A stretch of DNA of 7,686 nucleotides from Candidatus Kerfeldbacteria bacterium (GCA_016217865.1 JACRFO010000088.1:1-7686), one strand, 5' to 3'; shown: positions 1 to 6,868, counted from the stretch's first letter. Notes: generated by a model not told the origin, from the sequence alone. Made by a program: numbers and translations.

Positions 1-1
1 A

Positions 2-100
2 GCCCTCATCTTCTTGGGGGGGCGCCTGCTGAATACCTACTTGGTGGTGGGGGTAACCCTTTTGTTAAAGGCCTTGGGACTAGGGGTTCTGGTCAGCTAG
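2..100 (+). CDS. C-terminal end of a probable membrane protein (partial)
   Basis: Frame 2 is open from the window edge to a TAG at 98-100, giving 32 residues that begin ALIFLGGRLL and end GLGVLVS. They are almost wholly hydrophobic (Leu, Val, Gly, Ile) with only one Arg and one Lys, as expected for one or two transmembrane segments at the C-terminus of an integral membrane protein. About three quarters of the codons end in G or C, like the real genes downstream, which supports coding. The family cannot be recognised from this tail. It does not resemble the end of rpoC, a common upstream neighbour of rpsL. The stop lies only 4 nt before the -35 box of the rpsL promoter, so there is no room for a separate terminator between them. 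Chance openness over 99 nt is the main alternative. Confidence 0.5.
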   Translation, partial: ALIFLGGRLLNTYLVVGVTLLLKALGLGVLVS

Positions 101-104
101 ACTG

Positions 105-133
105 TTGACACCCCTCGGGACACGTGGTAGAGT
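105..133 (+). promoter_or_regulatory. Promoter P1 of the str operon
   Basis: A perfect -35 box TTGACA (105-110) is followed by a 17-bp spacer and a -10 box TAGAGT (128-133), which matches TATAAT at 4 of 6 positions. This is the classical housekeeping sigma factor layout. Transcription would start near 139-141, leaving a leader of about 95 nt before rpsL. It is the best promoter upstream of the ribosomal protein genes and begins just after the upstream stop codon. Confidence 0.75.
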
Positions 134-149
134 GAGGGCGGTTCACTCT
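129..149 (+). promoter_or_regulatory. Inverted repeat over the P1 -10 box and start site
   Basis: AGAGTGA (129-135) and TCACTCT (143-149) are exact reverse complements separated by 7 nt. The repeat covers most of the -10 box and the predicted transcription start. That position would suit a repressor operator, because a bound protein would block RNA polymerase. It is less likely to act as an RNA hairpin, since its left arm lies upstream of the predicted start. A chance 7-bp repeat is quite possible. Confidence 0.3.
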
Positions 150-158
150 CGATTTGTC

Positions 159-179
159 GTCGCTGCTTCAGCGACTTTT
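159..179 (+). terminator. Terminator-like hairpin in the rpsL leader (possible attenuator)
   Basis: GTCGCTG (159-165) and CAGCGAC (169-175) form a perfect 7-bp, GC-rich stem with a 3-nt CTT loop, followed at once by TTTT (176-179). This is the shape of a small intrinsic terminator, and it lies in the leader of transcripts from P1, before rpsL. Leader attenuation of ribosomal protein operons is well known, so a regulatory role is reasonable. The stem is short and the U-tract is only four bases, so termination would be partial at best. No alternative antiterminator fold stands out by eye. Confidence 0.45.
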
Positions 180-187
180 CATACTGT

Positions 188-216
188 TTGACACCCAACC
201 GGTCGAGCAGTAGCAG
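188..216 (+). promoter_or_regulatory. Possible second promoter P2 for rpsL
   Basis: A second perfect TTGACA (188-193) is followed after 17 bp by TAGCAG (211-216), a poor -10 match (3 of 6). The surrounding bases repeat the P1 context: CTGTTGACACCC at 102-113 and CTGTTTGACACCC at 184-196. A start near 223 would give a leader of only about 13 nt and would bypass the hairpin at 159-179. The weak -10 keeps confidence low; the element may instead be a copied binding site. Confidence 0.35.
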
Positions 217-235
217 GTAGCCAACTCATCACTCT

Positions 236-658
236 ATGCCCACGATCAGCCAGCTCGTCCGCCAAGGCCGACACTCGACTCCCCATAAATCTAAAACTCC
301 GGCGCTCGATTCAATCATGAACGCCGTACACCGCAAACGAACGATGCTCCCGAAAGGAAGCCCGTTTAAGCGCGGTGTATGCGTGAAGGTTACGACGACC
401 ACCCCGAAGAAACCGAACTCGGCTCTCCGAAAGATTGCTCGCGTCCGTCTCTCCAACGGTCAAGAAGTGACAGCGTACATCCCGGGGATTGGTCACAATC
501 TTCAAGAACACTCGATCGTCCTCATTCGTGGCGGCCGGGTCAAAGACTTGCCAGGCGTTCGGTATCATATCGTCCGTGGTGTCTACGATACCCAGGGCGT
601 CAGTGATCGTCGCCAAGGCCGGAGCATTTACGGCGCGAAGCGCCCGAGCAAGAAGTAA
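236..658 (+). CDS. rpsL: 30S ribosomal protein S12
   Basis: S12 sits at the decoding centre of the small ribosomal subunit and controls tRNA selection accuracy. The 140-residue protein starts MPTISQLVRQ, the standard S12 N-terminus, and contains PKKPNSALRK (57-66), GHNLQEHS (86-93) and GGRVKDLPGVRYHIVRG (99-115), ending in the usual QGRS-YG-KRP tail. Its length matches Gram-positive S12 (about 137-140) rather than the 124 residues of Escherichia coli; residues 11-45 are the divergent part. K59, K103 and P106 align with positions whose mutation gives streptomycin resistance elsewhere (E. coli K42, K87, P90), and all carry the wild-type residue. D104 is the site that RimO modifies in other bacteria. 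There is no Shine-Dalgarno sequence; the ATG follows a pyrimidine-rich stretch (CAACTCATCACTCT). It is the first gene of the operon, 11 nt before rpsG. Confidence 0.98.
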   Translation: MPTISQLVRQGRHSTPHKSKTPALDSIMNAVHRKRTMLPKGSPFKRGVCVKVTTTTPKKPNSALRKIARVRLSNGQEVTAYIPGIGHNLQEHSIVLIRGGRVKDLPGVRYHIVRGVYDTQGVSDRRQGRSIYGAKRPSKK

Positions 659-669
659 TCTGCACGACT

Positions 670-1134
670 ATGCGCGGTAAACCAGCCCCCACCCGAGATA
701 TTCTCCCCGATCCGAAGTACCAATCCGTCGTTCTGGCGAAGTTCATTAACGTCTTGATGACGCGCGGAAAGAAATCGGTCGCCCGAAAAGTCATGTACAC
801 GAGCTTGGACAAGATTCAAGCCCAATCGAAGCAGGAGCCACTGCCGATTTTTGAACTGGCCCTGAAAAATGTCGCTCCGATCGTCGAAGTGAAATCCCGC
901 CGGGTCGGTGGTTCAAACTACCAAGTCCCGGTCGAAGTAACGCCGAAGCGCCGTCAGGCCCTCGCGTTCCGTTGGATTCTCACCGCCGCCCGCTCGAAGA
1001 AGGGTCGGCCGATGGCCGATAAACTGGCCGAGGAACTCCTCGCCGCCAGCCAGAACCAAGGCGACGCGATTAAGAAGAAACAGGACGTCCACCGGATGGC
1101 GGAAGCCAACCGCGCCTTCGCCCACTTCGCGTAG
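670..1134 (+). CDS. rpsG: 30S ribosomal protein S7
   Basis: S7 is a primary 16S rRNA binder that nucleates assembly of the small-subunit head and lies near the E-site tRNA. In some bacteria it also represses translation of its own operon. The 154-residue product has family landmarks: a basic N-terminus MRGKPAPTR, LPDPKYQS (12-19), the FINVLMTRGKKSVA segment (25-38), VKSRRVGGSNYQVPVEV (74-90), and the C-terminal KKKQDVHRMAEANRAFAHF (135-153). Length is normal. Many S7 proteins carry an aromatic residue after AHF, but this one ends in Ala. The start fits the family N-terminus, although there is no Shine-Dalgarno sequence in the 11-nt gap after rpsL. Its TAG stop is followed after one base by the ATG of the next gene, so translational coupling is likely. 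Confidence 0.98.
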   Translation: MRGKPAPTRDILPDPKYQSVVLAKFINVLMTRGKKSVARKVMYTSLDKIQAQSKQEPLPIFELALKNVAPIVEVKSRRVGGSNYQVPVEVTPKRRQALAFRWILTAARSKKGRPMADKLAEELLAASQNQGDAIKKKQDVHRMAEANRAFAHFA

Positions 1135-1135
1135 T

Positions 1136-1984
1136 ATGGGTGATCCTGATGGCCGAAAAACGTTCGTCACGCACCGCAAGCCGCACCTCGACGAAGTAAC
1201 GGCCGCTTGGTTGCTACGGAAGTACGACCCGGCGATGAAGCAATGCGATTTTTTGTTTATTGCAAACACCCCAAGCGGCGGTGATGTTCCGGCCGGCGAA
1301 CAGTACATCGCGGTCGGGGTTGGCCGCGGCAAGTTTGATGAACACGGCCGCTCATCGGGGCACTCGGCCTGCCAACTCGTCTACCAGGACCTCCTCCACC
1401 GCGGACTGATTCCGAATGATGGTGTGAAGGACAAGGCAATCGAGATGGTTGTTGAATACACGCATCGCGAAGATACAGCCCAGTGGGAATCGACGGACGT
1501 TCAGCACATCGCCTTCTCGATTCCGGCGATCTTGCGTGGCTTGGCTATTCGCAACGCTAAAGACCCGAGTACGGTGATGATGGAGCGGGGGATCGAAATG
1601 ATCGATGCCGTCTACGCTAACCTGAAAGAGTACGCCAAATTTTTACACGAGTGGGAGGATCGTATCGAGTTCGAGTCGAAGTGGGGACCGGCGGTCGGAG
1701 TCCACAGCGCCTACCGCGGAGCCGATAAGTTTGCTTACCATCACGGCTTCGTTCTCCGCGTCCAGACCGATCCGACCAAGCCATTCGGCGACTTCCGGGC
1801 GGAACCGAAGAGTCAGGTTGACCTGGAACCGATCTACCGGCACCTAATTAAGCTCGAACCGAACTCCTGGTACCTTCACCAGACACACAAGATCCTGGTC
1901 TCCAACAGCGATTCGAGCCTCGGCACGAAACGCCCCGCTACACAATTTTCCCTTCAACAACTCATTGACCTCGTAAGGAAATAG
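1136..1984 (+). CDS. Uncharacterised protein, possible MYG1/DHH-like metal-dependent phosphoesterase
   Basis: This is not a standard str operon gene. The 282-residue, soluble-looking protein has no signal peptide or membrane segment. Near the N-terminus THRKPHLDE (12-20) recalls the metal-binding THxxxxHxDE motif of the MYG1/UPF0160 family, one residue shorter. It is followed by VGVGRGKFDEHG (60-71), which resembles the strand leading to the DHH motif in that family and in DHH phosphoesterases. H110, E112 and D113 (THREDT) could be a further metal site. The C-terminal part contains SWYLHQTHKILVSNS (244-258), a segment I do not recognise. MYG1 in animals and yeast is a 3'-5' RNA exonuclease; nuclease activity here is only inference. 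The first ten residues of THRKP-type sequence also faintly recall ChrB. It lies 1 nt after rpsG and 4 nt before fusA, and codon use resembles its neighbours, so it is a settled operon member probably linked to ribosome or RNA metabolism. The start at 1136 is needed to include the first motif. Confidence 0.85.
   Translation: MGDPDGRKTFVTHRKPHLDEVTAAWLLRKYDPAMKQCDFLFIANTPSGGDVPAGEQYIAVGVGRGKFDEHGRSSGHSACQLVYQDLLHRGLIPNDGVKDKAIEMVVEYTHREDTAQWESTDVQHIAFSIPAILRGLAIRNAKDPSTVMMERGIEMIDAVYANLKEYAKFLHEWEDRIEFESKWGPAVGVHSAYRGADKFAYHHGFVLRVQTDPTKPFGDFRAEPKSQVDLEPIYRHLIKLEPNSWYLHQTHKILVSNSDSSLGTKRPATQFSLQQLIDLVRK
1975..1981 (+). promoter_or_regulatory. Shine-Dalgarno sequence of fusA
   Basis: AAGGAAA lies within the last codons of the preceding gene, with 9 nt between AAGGA and the fusA ATG. 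It is the only recognisable Shine-Dalgarno sequence among the eight complete or partial genes whose starts are visible, and it supports the start at 1989. Confidence 0.7.
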
Positions 1985-1988
1985 CCGT

Positions 1989-4067
1989 ATGCCACGCGAA
2001 TACTCTCTCGAACAAACCCGAAACATCGGGATCATCGCTCACATCGACGCCGGTAAGACGACGGTCTCTGAGCGCATTCTCTTCTACACCGGTAAGAAGC
2101 ACAAGATTGGCGAAGTCCATGAAGGGGCTGCCGAAATGGACTGGATGGAACAGGAAAAAGAACGCGGCATCACCATTACTGCCGCTGCGACGACCTGCTT
2201 CTGGAAAGACCACCGCATCAACATTATCGACACCCCAGGCCACATTGACTTCACGGTTGAAGTTCAACGGTCGCTCCGCGTGCTCGATGGCGGCGTCGTC
2301 GTCTTTGACGGCGTAGCTGGCGTTGAACCGCAGTCGGAAACCGTGTGGCACCAAGCCGAGAAGTACAAAGTGCCGCGGATCTGTTTCATCAACAAAATGG
2401 ACCGGATGGGCGCAGATTTCTACTTTGATATCACCTCGATCCACGAACGGCTGACCACGAACGCGTACCCAGTTCAATTACCGATCGGCGCGGCCGAAAC
2501 CTTTACGGGAATTATCGACCTCTTCGAACGGAAAGCCGAAATCTATAAGGATGAAATGGGTAAAGAGTTCGAACAAGTCGACGTTCCGGCGGACATGAAA
2601 GATAAAGTCGAAGAGTACCGCCACAAACTCGTCGAAGCGGTATGCGAAACCGATGACAAGTTGCTCGAGCAGTACCTCGGCGGCACCGAACCGTCCGTGC
2701 CCGAGCTGAAAGCCGCGCTGCGCAAGGCGGTCATCGCCAACCGTCTCGTACCGGTCCTGTGCGGTTCTGCACTGAAGAACAAAGGCGTCCAGTTCCTCCT
2801 CGACGCGGTCAACGACTACCTCCCCTCGCCACTCGACATTCCAGCCGCTGTCGGCGTCGATCCGAAAACCGATGCGGAGATACCCTGCCCGCCGAATGAT
2901 GAAGCGCCGTTCGCAGCCCTAGCCTTCAAAATTGCCTCGGACCCATTCGTTGGAAAACTCGCGTTCTTCCGTGTCTATTCTGGTCATCTCGCTGCCGGTT
3001 CGTACATCATGAACACCACCACGGGCGACAAAGAACGCATCGGCCGCATCGTCCGCCTGCATGCCAACCACCGTGAAGACGTCAACGAAGTCTTCTCGGG
3101 TGAAATTGCCGCGGCGGTCGGTCTGAAGGGCACGGTCACGGGTGACACGCTCTGCGATCCAGAACGCCCAGTCAAACTTGAAAATATCGTCTTCCCCGAA
3201 CCGGTTATCGACATCGCGATTGAACCGAAGACAAAACAAGACCAGGAGAAGATGGGCATCGCGTTGGCCCGCTTGGCCGAAGAAGATCCGACCTTCCGCG
3301 TTCATTCCGATGAAGAAACGGCCCAGACGATCATCTCTGGTATGGGCGAACTCCACCTCGACATCATTGTCGATCGGATGAAACGCGAATTCAAAGTGGA
3401 AGCCAACGTTGGCCGTCCGCGCGTAGCCTACCGCGAAACCATTACCCAGGAAGCCGAAGGTGAAGGCAAGTACATCAAGCAATCCGGAGGCCGCGGTCAA
3501 TACGGGCATTGCTGGATTCGCGTTGAACCAAACGAAAAGGGCAAAGGTTTTGAATTCGTCGACGAAGTGAAGGGCGGCGTTATTCCTCGCGAGTACATTA
3601 CGCCAATCGGTAAGGGTATCAAGGAGGCGATGGATACTGGCGTCGTCGCGGGCTACCCGATGGTCGATGTGAAAGCCACGGTCTTTGACGGTTCCTACCA
3701 CGAAGTTGACTCGTCAGAAGCCGCCTTCAAAATCGCCGGTTCGATGGGCTTCAAAGAAGCCTGTCGCAAAGCGAAACCGGTGCTGCTCGAACCGATTATG
3801 AAAGTCGAAGTGACCACTCCTGAAGTCAGCATGGGCGACGTCATCGGCGACCTCAACTCGAAACGGGCGGTCATCAACGAGATGACCAACCGCGGTCAGG
3901 CGAAGGTCATCGACGCGCACGTTCCGCTCGGCGAAATGTTTGGCTACGCCACCGCCCTGCGCTCGATGTCGCAAGGCCGCGCATCGTACTCCATGGAGTT
4001 CTCGAACTACCAAGAAGTACCGCGGAACGTTGCCGAATCGATTGTCGGCGAGAAAGCGAAAGCCTAA
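1989..4067 (+). CDS. fusA: Elongation factor G
   Basis: EF-G is the GTPase that drives tRNA-mRNA translocation on the ribosome and, with ribosome recycling factor, splits spent ribosomes. The 692-residue protein has the full family length (E. coli 704) and all domains. GTPase domain: P-loop AHIDAGKT (17-24), switch I RGITIT (59-64), DTPGH (81-85), NKMD (135-138) and GSA (259-261), with the G' insert at about 160-255. Domain II runs from about 290 to 395. Domain III contains MGELHLDI (452-459). Domain IV runs from about 481 to 600, with the tip loop DGSYHEVDSSE (567-577), where H571 corresponds to the histidine needed for translocation. Domain V forms the rest. No key residue is missing. It is the only gene here with a clear Shine-Dalgarno sequence. 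It follows protein X by 4 nt and is followed by a membrane protein rather than tuf. Confidence 0.99.
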   Translation: MPREYSLEQTRNIGIIAHIDAGKTTVSERILFYTGKKHKIGEVHEGAAEMDWMEQEKERGITITAAATTCFWKDHRINIIDTPGHIDFTVEVQRSLRVLDGGVVVFDGVAGVEPQSETVWHQAEKYKVPRICFINKMDRMGADFYFDITSIHERLTTNAYPVQLPIGAAETFTGIIDLFERKAEIYKDEMGKEFEQVDVPADMKDKVEEYRHKLVEAVCETDDKLLEQYLGGTEPSVPELKAALRKAVIANRLVPVLCGSALKNKGVQFLLDAVNDYLPSPLDIPAAVGVDPKTDAEIPCPPNDEAPFAALAFKIASDPFVGKLAFFRVYSGHLAAGSYIMNTTTGDKERIGRIVRLHANHREDVNEVFSGEIAAAVGLKGTVTGDTLCDPERPVKLENIVFPEPVIDIAIEPKTKQDQEKMGIALARLAEEDPTFRVHSDEETAQTIISGMGELHLDIIVDRMKREFKVEANVGRPRVAYRETITQEAEGEGKYIKQSGGRGQYGHCWIRVEPNEKGKGFEFVDEVKGGVIPREYITPIGKGIKEAMDTGVVAGYPMVDVKATVFDGSYHEVDSSEAAFKIAGSMGFKEACRKAKPVLLEPIMKVEVTTPEVSMGDVIGDLNSKRAVINEMTNRGQAKVIDAHVPLGEMFGYATALRSMSQGRASYSMEFSNYQEVPRNVAESIVGEKAKA

Positions 4068-4088
4068 CCAAGTATTTCACGGCAGCGT

Positions 4089-5327
4089 ATGCAACTTCCC
4101 GTCGCTCACGCTGCCCGCCAACCCCTGACCACCGTCGATCGGTGGTTGGTTGGTTTTGCACTTGGTTGGTTTCTTATGTTCGGGACGCTGGCTGCATTTG
4201 TTACCCATACCTTTACGTTTTTTCCCGATTCGCGGCAGCACTACCACTACATCTCCGTGATTCGCAGCGGTTCATGGCCGTACCTCGAAAATAGTAAGAT
4301 CCATCAGGAAGAACACCAGCCGCCGCTCTACTACGTGCTGATGGCCCCAGCGGCGGCGATTGGGGAGCGACTCACGCCGGAAGGGGGTGTCCTCCTGGTC
4401 CGATTGCTGACGCTGCTCATCGGCGCTGGCGTTGTCGTGTTGACTGCCCGGCTCGCACGCGAGGTCTTTCCCGCGCGGCGTTATGTCCCTGGACTCGCAG
4501 CGCTGATTGTCGGGATGAATCCGCAGTACTACGTCATGAGCGCCGAAGTGAACAATGACGCGCTGACGAGTCTCTTGGGCGCGAGCCTACTCTTGATGAT
4601 GGTCTGGGCGATACAACGCGACGCGATCAACCCGCGACGCGACTGGTGGATCGGTGGATTATTGGCCACCACATTCCTGACAAAGATGTCGCTCTGGCCA
4701 CTCGTGCTGATGACCCTCGCGGTGTTTGCGGTCAAACGCCGTGGCGCTTGGCGGCAACTCTGGCGATTGGCCGTACCAACAATCCTGCTCGGCGGACCGT
4801 GGTTAGTCCGTAACACGCTGCTCTATGGCGACCCAACCGTCTGGGGGAAACTCCAACAGTACTTCGGCGCGGAACAGTACGCTGACTTCCTGACGCCCGC
4901 CGGTGTTCGGGTATGGTTCAACCTCTTGTTCGAGACCTACTGGGCTCGCTTCCGTCACTTCACCGCCGGTCTGCCGTTTATTGTCTACGCCTGGGTGAAA
5001 ATCGTCTGGGGGTTAGCCGTCGTTGGCCTGATCGCTTGGCTGATCATACAGTGGCGACGTTTACCGAACACAACGCGGGCGAGCTTGGTCGTGCTGGCGG
5101 CCAGCATTGTTGTAGTCGCCGTTGGTGTCTTCACGTACAGCTTGAAGTTCTACCAGCCCCAGGGTCGGTACCTCTTTCCTGTCCAAGCTGCTATCGCCCT
5201 CTTCCTCGCGCTTGGTCTCGATTCGATCGCGCCGCCACGGTTGAAGCCCGTTCTAGTGGGCGGAACGGTCTTAGGGCTGCTGGTCTTCAACATCATCGCT
5301 TTACGCATGATCGTCTTCTGGGGGTAG
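4089..5327 (+). CDS. Multi-pass membrane glycosyltransferase-like protein (GT-C type, PMT/DUF2142-like)
   Basis: The 412-residue protein is strongly hydrophobic, with about nine to eleven likely transmembrane segments, the first at about 19-40. Several features point to GT-C membrane glycosyltransferases that use lipid-linked sugars: a loop after the first segment with acidic D47 (FPDSRQHYHY, 45-54), HQEEHQPPLYYVL (72-84), EVNNDALTSLLGA (153-165), GGPWLVRNTLLYGDP (235-249) and YQPQGRYLFPV (355-365). The PPLYY and QGRYLFP motifs are common in PMT_2 and DUF2142-type proteins. Acceptor and sugar are unknown; a role in cell-envelope glycan or protein glycosylation is inference. ATG 4089 lies 21 nt after fusA without a Shine-Dalgarno sequence. 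The next Met (30) would cut into the first membrane segment, so the earlier start is preferred. No promoter is visible before it, so it is probably read from the str operon promoter. It sits where tuf normally stands. Confidence 0.85.
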   Translation: MQLPVAHAARQPLTTVDRWLVGFALGWFLMFGTLAAFVTHTFTFFPDSRQHYHYISVIRSGSWPYLENSKIHQEEHQPPLYYVLMAPAAAIGERLTPEGGVLLVRLLTLLIGAGVVVLTARLAREVFPARRYVPGLAALIVGMNPQYYVMSAEVNNDALTSLLGASLLLMMVWAIQRDAINPRRDWWIGGLLATTFLTKMSLWPLVLMTLAVFAVKRRGAWRQLWRLAVPTILLGGPWLVRNTLLYGDPTVWGKLQQYFGAEQYADFLTPAGVRVWFNLLFETYWARFRHFTAGLPFIVYAWVKIVWGLAVVGLIAWLIIQWRRLPNTTRASLVVLAASIVVVAVGVFTYSLKFYQPQGRYLFPVQAAIALFLALGLDSIAPPRLKPVLVGGTVLGLLVFNIIALRMIVFWG

Positions 5328-5359
5328 GGAAGGGGTTTGAAAAGGTCCGGAAATACAAC

Positions 5360-5391
5360 CGTGGACAATCTGTGCAGAAGAGTGTGCATAG
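5360..5391 (+). other. Three DnaA-box-like 9-mers in tandem
   Basis: CGTGGACAA (5360-5368), TGTGCAGAA (5371-5379) and TGTGCATAG (5383-5391) each match the DnaA-box complement TGTGGATAA at 7 of 9 positions. All have the same orientation, and their starts are 11 and 12 bp apart, about one helical turn. A T-rich stretch follows. This could be a DnaA-controlled site or a remnant of an origin-like region. No box is perfect and no dnaA, dnaN or other origin gene is in the window, so the identification is tentative. Confidence 0.2.
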
Positions 5392-5424
5392 GTTTTTCCT
5401 TGTTTTCAGGTGTTTGGAACTATA

Positions 5425-5448
5425 AAAATGGCTAATATTAGCCATTTT
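5425..5448. promoter_or_regulatory. 24-bp perfect palindrome, copy 1 (operator or bidirectional terminator)
   Basis: The 24 bp are an exact palindrome centred between 5436 and 5437, built on the core TGGCTAATATTAGCCA (5429-5444) with AAAA before and TTTT after. As RNA it would make a hairpin followed by UUUUAUU on the + strand and, because of the flanking A-run, a similar one on the - strand. It could therefore terminate the str transcript about 100 nt after the membrane protein gene. The same core recurs 71 bp downstream without a T-tract, which argues for a protein-binding site. Both roles may coexist. Confidence 0.65.
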
Positions 5449-5497
5449 ATTATGCCTACCATGTCAAAAAATACGTCCAGGGCGTGAATTGACAACT

Positions 5498-5517
5498 TTT
5501 GGCTAATATTAGCCAAA
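5498..5517. promoter_or_regulatory. 20-bp perfect palindrome, copy 2 (probable operator upstream of tuf)
   Basis: An exact palindrome centred between 5507 and 5508 repeats the 16-bp core TGGCTAATATTAGCCA (5500-5515) of copy 1. It ends 45 bp before the tuf -35 box, and its centre is about 90 bp upstream of the predicted transcription start, a common place for an activator site. It has AAATAAAG after it rather than a T-run, so it is not a + strand terminator. The bound regulator is unknown; a dimeric helix-turn-helix protein is the usual reader of such a site. Confidence 0.65.
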
Positions 5518-5562
5518 TAAAGAATGATTATCGGGTTTGTGCGCGGGATCGACTGTTCAGAC

Positions 5563-5591
5563 TTGCCAGAAAAACCCCGCCCTGCTATAAT
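5563..5591 (+). promoter_or_regulatory. Promoter of tuf
   Basis: The -35 box TTGCCA (5563-5568) matches TTGACA at 5 of 6 positions. After a 17-bp spacer comes a perfect -10 box TATAAT (5586-5591), preceded by TGC, which forms an extended -10. Transcription would begin near 5598, about 54 nt before the tuf start. This is the strongest promoter in the window, as expected for EF-Tu, one of the most abundant bacterial proteins, and it separates tuf and downstream genes from the str transcript. Confidence 0.88.
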
Positions 5592-5603
5592 CCGGCTTGC
5601 GTT

Positions 5604-5633
5604 TTAACGCATTTCGTTAACGACTATTTTTTT
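5604..5633 (+). promoter_or_regulatory. Weak leader hairpin with T-run before tuf
   Basis: TTAACG (5604-5609) and CGTTAA (5615-5620) form a 6-bp stem with a 5-nt loop in the tuf leader, followed 6 nt later by seven T residues (5627-5633). An overlapping palindrome, TCGTTAACGA, is an alternative fold. The stem is AT-rich and too weak for a convincing terminator. It may protect the messenger 5' end, tune expression or be incidental. Confidence 0.25.
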
Positions 5634-5651
5634 ACCTCTAGCCTCGAGCCT

Positions 5652-6839
<1,188 letters not shown>

Positions 6840-6868
6840 CCTGACCGACTTACACACCCGCCCTTTCC

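Larger units (their letters stand above)
5328..5651. other. Gene-free regulatory region between the membrane protein gene and tuf
   Basis: No credible coding sequence is seen on either strand over 324 nt. The region is much richer in A and T than the flanking genes. In order it holds a cluster of DnaA-box-like 9-mers (5360-5391), a T-rich stretch, a 24-bp palindrome (5425-5448), a 20-bp palindrome with the same core (5498-5517), the tuf promoter (5563-5591) and a weak leader hairpin followed by a seven-T run. The tuf frame is open upstream to about 5499, but that extension overlaps the promoter and adds no family sequence. Confidence 0.8.

Noticed and set aside
1136..1240. Chromate-resistance ChrB-like N-terminus in protein X
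   Set aside because: The T-x-x-x-P and AAWLLRKYDP pattern is only loosely similar, and the later FDEH motif and operon context fit MYG1/DHH better. A profile search would settle it.
2919..3701. Long antisense open frames opposite fusA and tuf (also 5604-6410)
   Set aside because: They mirror conserved genes on the other strand, have no promoter or start signal, and arise from GC-rich codon bias.
4128..4146. Hairpin ACCACCG/CGGTGGT as a terminator after fusA
   Set aside because: It lies inside the start of the membrane protein gene and is followed by TGGTTGGTTTTG rather than a clean T-run. It is more likely to be coincidental coding sequence.
4146..4172. Direct repeat TTGGTTGGTTT twice, 16 bp apart
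   Set aside because: It encodes hydrophobic residues of the first membrane segment (WLVGFALGWFL) and is explained by codon and residue repetition.
5428..5487. Short reading frame beginning at the ATG inside palindrome copy 1
   Set aside because: It codes for only about 19 residues before a TGA and arises from the palindrome itself, with no ribosome binding site or recognisable product.
5489..5494. TTGACA just before palindrome copy 2 as a second tuf promoter
   Set aside because: At 16-18 bp downstream there is no acceptable -10 box; the nearest AT-rich hexamers are 9-12 or 23 bp away.
5499..5651. Upstream extension of the tuf frame giving a 446-residue EF-Tu
   Set aside because: It starts at a TTG within palindrome copy 2, contains the tuf promoter, and has no EF-Tu-like sequence. 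The start at 5652 gives the family N-terminus and length.
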